NCBI RefSeq assembly: GCF_002192695.1
Contig: NZ_MTLG01000023.1
Span: 1 to 52,638, forward strand
Length of the DNA stretch: 52,638 nucleotides
Reading direction: 5' to 3'
Source: Achromobacter xylosoxidans
GTDB taxonomy: Bacteria > Pseudomonadota > Gammaproteobacteria > Burkholderiales > Burkholderiaceae_B
Shown here: piece by piece, positions 50,175 through 52,638 of the stretch
Layout: each line of letters begins with the position of its first letter
How positions within the stretch are numbered: position 1 is the stretch's first letter
Translations under genes and position numbers: made by a program
Notes under the pieces: model-generated
Told to the model about the DNA's origin: nothing
The model's database searches: none
What the model saw: only the letters and a program-made list of their open reading frames with translations

Positions 50175-50313
50175 GCATCGCCAGAAACGACGATGACCTG
50201 CAGCATCGTCAAAGCCGACGATGCCGAGCCGGGCGAGGGCGGGCCTGTATCGCCGGAAACAACGATGCCGCGAGCGAGCGCGGCAACCTGCAGCATCGCC
50301 AGGAATGGCGATG
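50175..50313. repeat. Four 22-bp palindromic repeats inside klcB
   Basis: Units at 50175-50196, 50202-50223, ~50248-50268 and 50292-50313, the second with a perfect GCATCGTC/GACGATGC pair. They lie in frame within klcB and add a Ser/Thr/Pro/Asp-rich linker of about 46 residues. Confidence 0.85.
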
Positions 50314-50586
50314 GAGGCCCGGCCGACCTGGTGGAGTTCAAGCCCGGCCAGCGGTGCGAGATCGTGAGCGTCCATCACCCGGTTTTCGACCGCTACATCG
50401 GCAAGCGCATCATCATCGTGAAGGTGCATCCCGACACCCGCCAGGTGTGGGCGCACGACGACAGGCCGGTAACGTACAAGACCAATCGCGCAGGCCGGCG
50501 CGTGGTCGATTCAGACCCGAGCTGCATCCAGTCGATCTACGGCTTCGACCAGTTGCGGCTTATCACTTGACCAGGAGAACGAACAA

Positions 50587-50844
50587 ATGACGAACGACGC
50601 CAATATCCGGCTGGAGTGCTTGAAGCCGGCCGAACGCTGGGCGCAACCGACCGGCGAGGAAGTCCGAGAGGTGCTGCGCCTGGCCGGGTTCAGCGGCAGC
50701 AAGGCCGCGAAGGCGCTGGGGCTGGGCGCGAAGGGCGACCGCACGATCCGCCGCTGGATCGGCGAGGACACCCCGATTCCCTATGCGGCATGGGCGATCC
50801 TGTGCGACCAGGCCGGGCTGGGCGTGATCTGGAAAGAGGATTGA
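50587..50844 (+). CDS. korC: KorC, repressor of klc and kle operons
   Basis: An 85-residue HTH repressor: VREVLRLAGFSGSKAAKALG then DRTIRRWIGEDTPIPYAAWA. RK2 KorC binds TAGGGCATTTTGCCCTA-type sites at klcA and kle promoters; two such sites are here (48339, 50930). It is the last gene of the klc operon and thus self-regulated. Confidence 0.94.
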   Translation: MTNDANIRLECLKPAERWAQPTGEEVREVLRLAGFSGSKAAKALGLGAKGDRTIRRWIGEDTPIPYAAWAILCDQAGLGVIWKED

Positions 50845-50859
50845 CGCCAAGGGAAAGGT

Positions 50860-50950
50860 TTTAGCGGCTAAAGTTTAGCCTTCGGATTCCGGTAAAGCGA
50901 AAAAAGTTTAGCTAAAGTGCTTGACAGGTTAGGGCATTTTGCCCTAATAT
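50860..50950 (+). promoter_or_regulatory. kle operon promoter with KorB, KorA-like and KorC operators
   Basis: KorB box TTTAGCGGCTAAA (50860-50872), KorA-like GTTTAGCTAAAG (50906-50917), -35 TTGACA (50921-50926), perfect KorC palindrome TAGGGCATTTTGCCCTA (50930-50946) and -10 TAATAT (50945-50950). Leader 50951-51001 is almost the same as the klcA leader. Confidence 0.9.
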
Positions 50951-51001
50951 AGCACTTGAAGGCCGGGCACATTGCCCAGGTCAACTACCGGAGAAAGTCC
51001 G

Positions 51002-51238
51002 ATGAGCGACAACAAGATCATGCCCTGGATTGACGAGCTGGAGGGCGCGGCAGCGACCGACTTCCCGGCCCGCCGTGACGAGATCGCGGCCATGATGGCC
51101 GAGGCGGCCGAGCTGGTGTGCAAAGCCGAGGAACTGCGCGGCAAGGCGTACTTCGCCGGATGCTCCCTGGAGGGGCAGGCCAAGGGCCATTGGTCGATGG
51201 AAGCCGTCGAGCAGGCCAAGCGCCGGGCCGGCTGGTAA
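51002..51238 (+). CDS. kleA: KleA
   Basis: A 78-residue acidic helical protein (DNKIMPWIDELEGAAATDFP, ARRDEIAAMMAEAAELVCKA) matching RK2 KleA, the first kle gene. The kle operon belongs to the kil/kor stable-inheritance regulon, with no defined biochemical role for KleA. The start at 51002 follows CCGGAGAAAG in the same context as klcA. Confidence 0.9.
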   Translation: MSDNKIMPWIDELEGAAATDFPARRDEIAAMMAEAAELVCKAEELRGKAYFAGCSLEGQAKGHWSMEAVEQAKRRAGW

Positions 51239-51244
51239 GAGCAC

Positions 51245-51352
51245 ATGGCCCGGTCGGCAACGGCCGGGCCTATCGAGGACGCCAAGAAGGAGTATTGCGT
51301 GAGCCGAGGCAAGATCAAGGGCGGCCCCAGGTGGAGGAACGCCCCGGAGTGA
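51245..51352 (+). CDS. kleB: Short KleB-like protein
   Basis: A 35-residue basic protein (MARSATAGPIEDAKKEYCVS, then RGKIKGGPRWRNAPE) seven bases after kleA. Position and the acid-to-basic pattern suggest KleB of IncP-1beta. The gene is very short, and the frame could alternatively start at GTG 51299. Function unknown. Confidence 0.55.
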   Translation: MARSATAGPIEDAKKEYCVSRGKIKGGPRWRNAPE

Positions 51353-51446
51353 TCCGGGGCGCTTGGCCTGGTGCTGGCACACCGTAACCATGCTTCCGAG
51401 TGGGAGCACCCAGCATTCAACACGTAAGCGCGTGGAGGGTCAAGCT

Positions 51447-51773
51447 ATGTCCAACATCATCAAGTTCCCCAAGGAGATCGAGCAGCCCGCCGCGCCCGCG
51501 CCGGTGGAGCCTGCCGCCGCGTCTGCTGCCCCCAACAAGGCCCCCGGTGCTGGCCTGCTGGCCGGCCTGGTCAAGTTCGTATGGGTGGCGACCGTGCTGG
51601 TCTGGCCGATCCTCAAGTGGGTGCTGTCGATTGCCACCTTCTTCCAGTTCGTGCGGATGCTCTACCACTGGAACACGCCTGGCGTGTATGCCGGTTGGTC
51701 GTTCCTGGCGTACTTCGCGGTGCTGACCGCGATCACCTACTTCGTTTCGATCTACAAGCCGAAGGGGCTTTGA
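51447..51773 (+). CDS. kleE: KleE, small membrane protein
   Basis: A 108-residue protein with an N-terminal Pro/Ala-rich cytoplasmic part and two hydrophobic segments (FVWVATVLVWPILKWVLSIA, ~43-62; SFLAYFAVLTAITYFVSIY, ~86-104). It matches KleE. The start at 51447 was chosen for family length and AGGGTCAAGCT upstream; a longer frame to 51363 is unsupported. Confidence 0.9.
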   Translation: MSNIIKFPKEIEQPAAPAPVEPAAASAAPNKAPGAGLLAGLVKFVWVATVLVWPILKWVLSIATFFQFVRMLYHWNTPGVYAGWSFLAYFAVLTAITYFVSIYKPKGL

Positions 51774-51774
51774 C

Positions 51775-52104
51775 ATGAAAAAACAGACCCTACCCTACCC
51801 GCCGGGATTCGTGGAGCCGAACACCGGCCGGGTGGCCGTCCTGGTGCGCGAGTACGCGGCCAGCGACTTGAACGGCGATGCGCCGGCCTATTGGTACAGC
51901 GCGCAATCCGAGGAATGGGGCCTTGACCCCTGGCGACTGGTGGAAGGCGTCGATCCGCACACCGCCGGCGGTCAGTTCGACGTGTGCTTTGCCAACGGTT
52001 CGAGCCGCACGGTCGGCCCGCTGATGACGTTCTTCATGAGTGCCGCTGACGCGGCCAGGTTGAACGCCAAGGAAGGAGATCATGCGCCCATTTTTAGCCG
52101 CTAA
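51775..52104 (+). CDS. kleF: KleF
   Basis: A 109-residue soluble protein (LPYPPGFVEPNTGRVAVLVR, SAADAARLNAKEGDHAPIFS) in the KleF position before korA. Its last codons and stop are part of a perfect KorB box (52093-52105), so the end of the gene is shaped by the operator. It may be shorter than RK2 KleF. Function unknown. Confidence 0.82.
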   Translation: MKKQTLPYPPGFVEPNTGRVAVLVREYAASDLNGDAPAYWYSAQSEEWGLDPWRLVEGVDPHTAGGQFDVCFANGSSRTVGPLMTFFMSAADAARLNAKEGDHAPIFSR

Positions 52105-52105
52105 A
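52093..52105. promoter_or_regulatory. KorB operator at the kleF stop, upstream of korA
   Basis: Perfect TTTAGCCGCTAAA ending one base past the kleF stop, just before the korA promoter. Together with the KorA site it controls korA-incC-korB. Confidence 0.92.
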
Positions 52106-52109
52106 AGGC

Positions 52110-52138
52110 TTGACGCGGGTGGCAAGTTTAGCTAAACT
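52110..52138 (+). promoter_or_regulatory. korA promoter with KorA operator
   Basis: A -35 TTGACG (52110-52115) and -10 TAAACT (52133-52138), 17 bases apart. The perfect KorA palindrome GTTTAGCTAAAC (52126-52137) covers the -10, giving autorepression. Confidence 0.92.
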
Positions 52139-52197
52139 TCTGCACATGGTCGGCGGCTGGCACCGCCTTTTGTTCAACAACCGGGTGTGGAGTTTAT

Positions 52198-52638
52198 ATG
52201 GGTGTTCTCCATGAAGAAACGGCTAACCGAAGCCCAATTTCAGGCGGCGATCAAGGGCCTGGAGATCGGGCAGCAGACCATCGACATAGCGCGCGGCGTG
52301 CTGGTCGAGGGAAGGCCCCAGGCCGAGTTTGTGGCCTCGCTGGGGCTGTCCAAGGGGGCGGTGTCGCAAGCGGTCAGCCGCGTGTGGGCAGCAGCGGGGG
52401 GAGTGCTCCCCGAGGGATTCGAGCGGGTGACGGCGGTACTGCCGGAGCATCAAGCGTTCATCGTCAAGCGTTGGGAAGCCGACGCCAAGGGAAAGAGGAA
52501 ACAGGAACCCAACTCATGAAAACACTGGTCACGGCAATTCAGAAAGGCGGCCAAGGCAAGACGTTCGCAACCTGCCACCTGGCATTCGACTTCCAGGAGC
52601 GCGGCCTTCGGGTTGCAGTGATCGACCTGGACACCCAG
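52198..52638 (+). CDS. incC: IncC 5' part (long and short starts; continues at base 1)
   Basis: The long form starts at ATG 52198 and overlaps korA in another frame; the short form starts at ATG 52516, overlapping the korA stop (52517-52519). Between them about 106 N-terminal codons are dual-coding with korA. The short form begins MKTLVTAIQKGGQGKTFATC, the ParA deviant Walker A. The frame runs into base 1 of the window through the 48-bp terminal repeat. Confidence 0.93.
   Translation, partial: MGVLHEETANRSPISGGDQGPGDRAADHRHSARRAGRGKAPGRVCGLAGAVQGGGVASGQPRVGSSGGSAPRGIRAGDGGTAGASSVHRQALGSRRQGKEETGTQLMKTLVTAIQKGGQGKTFATCHLAFDFQERGLRVAVIDLDTQ
52211..52519 (+). CDS. korA: KorA, global transcriptional repressor
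   Basis: A 102-residue repressor very close to RK2 KorA. The HTH, QAEFVASLGLSKGAVSQAVS, is at ~37-56. The C-terminal dimerisation module LPEGFERVTAVLPEHQAFIV is shared with TrbA. It binds GTTTAGCTAAAC sites at korA (52126), trfA (38946) and variants at kfrA, klcA and kleA. The start at 52211 was chosen by family length. Confidence 0.96.
   Translation: MKKRLTEAQFQAAIKGLEIGQQTIDIARGVLVEGRPQAEFVASLGLSKGAVSQAVSRVWAAAGGVLPEGFERVTAVLPEHQAFIVKRWEADAKGKRKQEPNS
52591..52638. other. 48-bp terminal duplication marking a closed circle
   Basis: Bases 52591-52638 are identical to bases 1-48, and the incC frame continues across them. The window is a whole circular molecule with a small overlap at its ends. 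Confidence 0.95.

Larger units (their letters stand above)
49596..50570 (+). pseudogene. klcB: klcB, interrupted by a 244-bp miniature transposon
   Basis: The first 18-19 codons (MTVDEVARGILAAQRAEKK) run into the element at 49652. The frame resumes at 49901 with RPVMVEASYRDRLADAPL. Removing the element and one copy of its 5-bp duplication gives one continuous 241-codon frame. The 3' part alone could start at GTG 49908 or ATG 49911 and make ~220 residues, so a truncated KlcB may still exist. Residues encoded by 50175-50313 come from four palindromic repeats. The C-terminus includes VHHPVFDRYIGKRIIIVKVH. Confidence 0.82.

Noticed and set aside
1..52638. Antibiotic, metal-resistance, catabolic, tRNA or rRNA genes
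   Set aside because: I looked for typical motifs and found none. A short cryptic RNA gene cannot be excluded by eye.

Overview
This window is a complete circular IncP-1 (IncP/RK2-R751 type) conjugative plasmid, cut open inside the partition gene incC. Bases 52591-52638 repeat bases 1-48 exactly, so the true circle is about 52,590 bp. The GC-rich sequence, the KorA/KorB/KorC operators, TrfA with iterons, and the Tra and Trb operons all point to the IncP-1 family. The kle block is short (kleA, kleB-like, kleE, kleF; no kleC/kleD), which is beta-like, but the exact subgroup needs a trfA tree. The host is probably a beta- or gammaproteobacterium; nothing in the sequence fixes it further.

Layout. 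(1) 52198-1754: korA, incC and korB, the central control and active partition genes. (2) 1895-4180: kfrA, kfrB, kfrC. (3) 4345-19222: Tra1, with traMLK on the minus strand, oriT at 5930-6291, then a small gene, traJ, traI (traH nested inside), a TrbK-like lipoprotein gene, traG, traF, traE, traD and traC on the plus strand. (4) 19223-23992: an accessory block with a Tn402-type mini-element carrying a resolvase and a truncated toxin, a ribbon-helix-helix regulator, an NgoMIV-like restriction-modification pair, an orphan antitoxin remnant, a serine-recombinase remnant and a protein with three HTH-like repeats. (5) 24002-38207: upf31.0 (adenine methylase), upf30.5 (OmpA-like) and the complete mating-pair-formation operon trbP to trbB on the minus strand. 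(6) 38518-40647: trbA, ssb, trfA. (7) 40756-46728: nested transposon debris, namely a Tn1721-like end, an IS21-family element, and an IS1071 remnant split by an IS66-family element. (8) 46729-47672: oriV. (9) 47707-52104: a YafQ/DinJ-type toxin-antitoxin pair, the klc operon (klcA, two small genes, klcB broken by a 244-bp miniature transposon, korC) and the kle operon.

How it works together. KorA, KorB, KorC and TrbA repress replication, transfer and kil promoters through shared operators. At least eleven perfect KorB boxes are visible around the circle. IncC and KorB partition the plasmid, TrfA binds the iterons to start replication at oriV, and TraI/TraJ/TraK nick oriT. TraG couples the relaxosome to the Trb pore. 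TraC and Ssb may prepare DNA in the recipient. The only passenger function of obvious adaptive value is the GCCGGC-type restriction-modification system; no antibiotic, metal or catabolic genes were seen.

Most notable observations: a Tn3-family miniature element with a 5-bp target duplication whose removal restores klcB; an R-M pair apparently controlled by a ribbon-helix-helix protein with a perfect 20-bp palindrome; a 22-bp palindromic repeat family concentrated at module borders; a second TrbK-like lipoprotein gene between traI and traG; and a small protein made of three HTH-like repeats.
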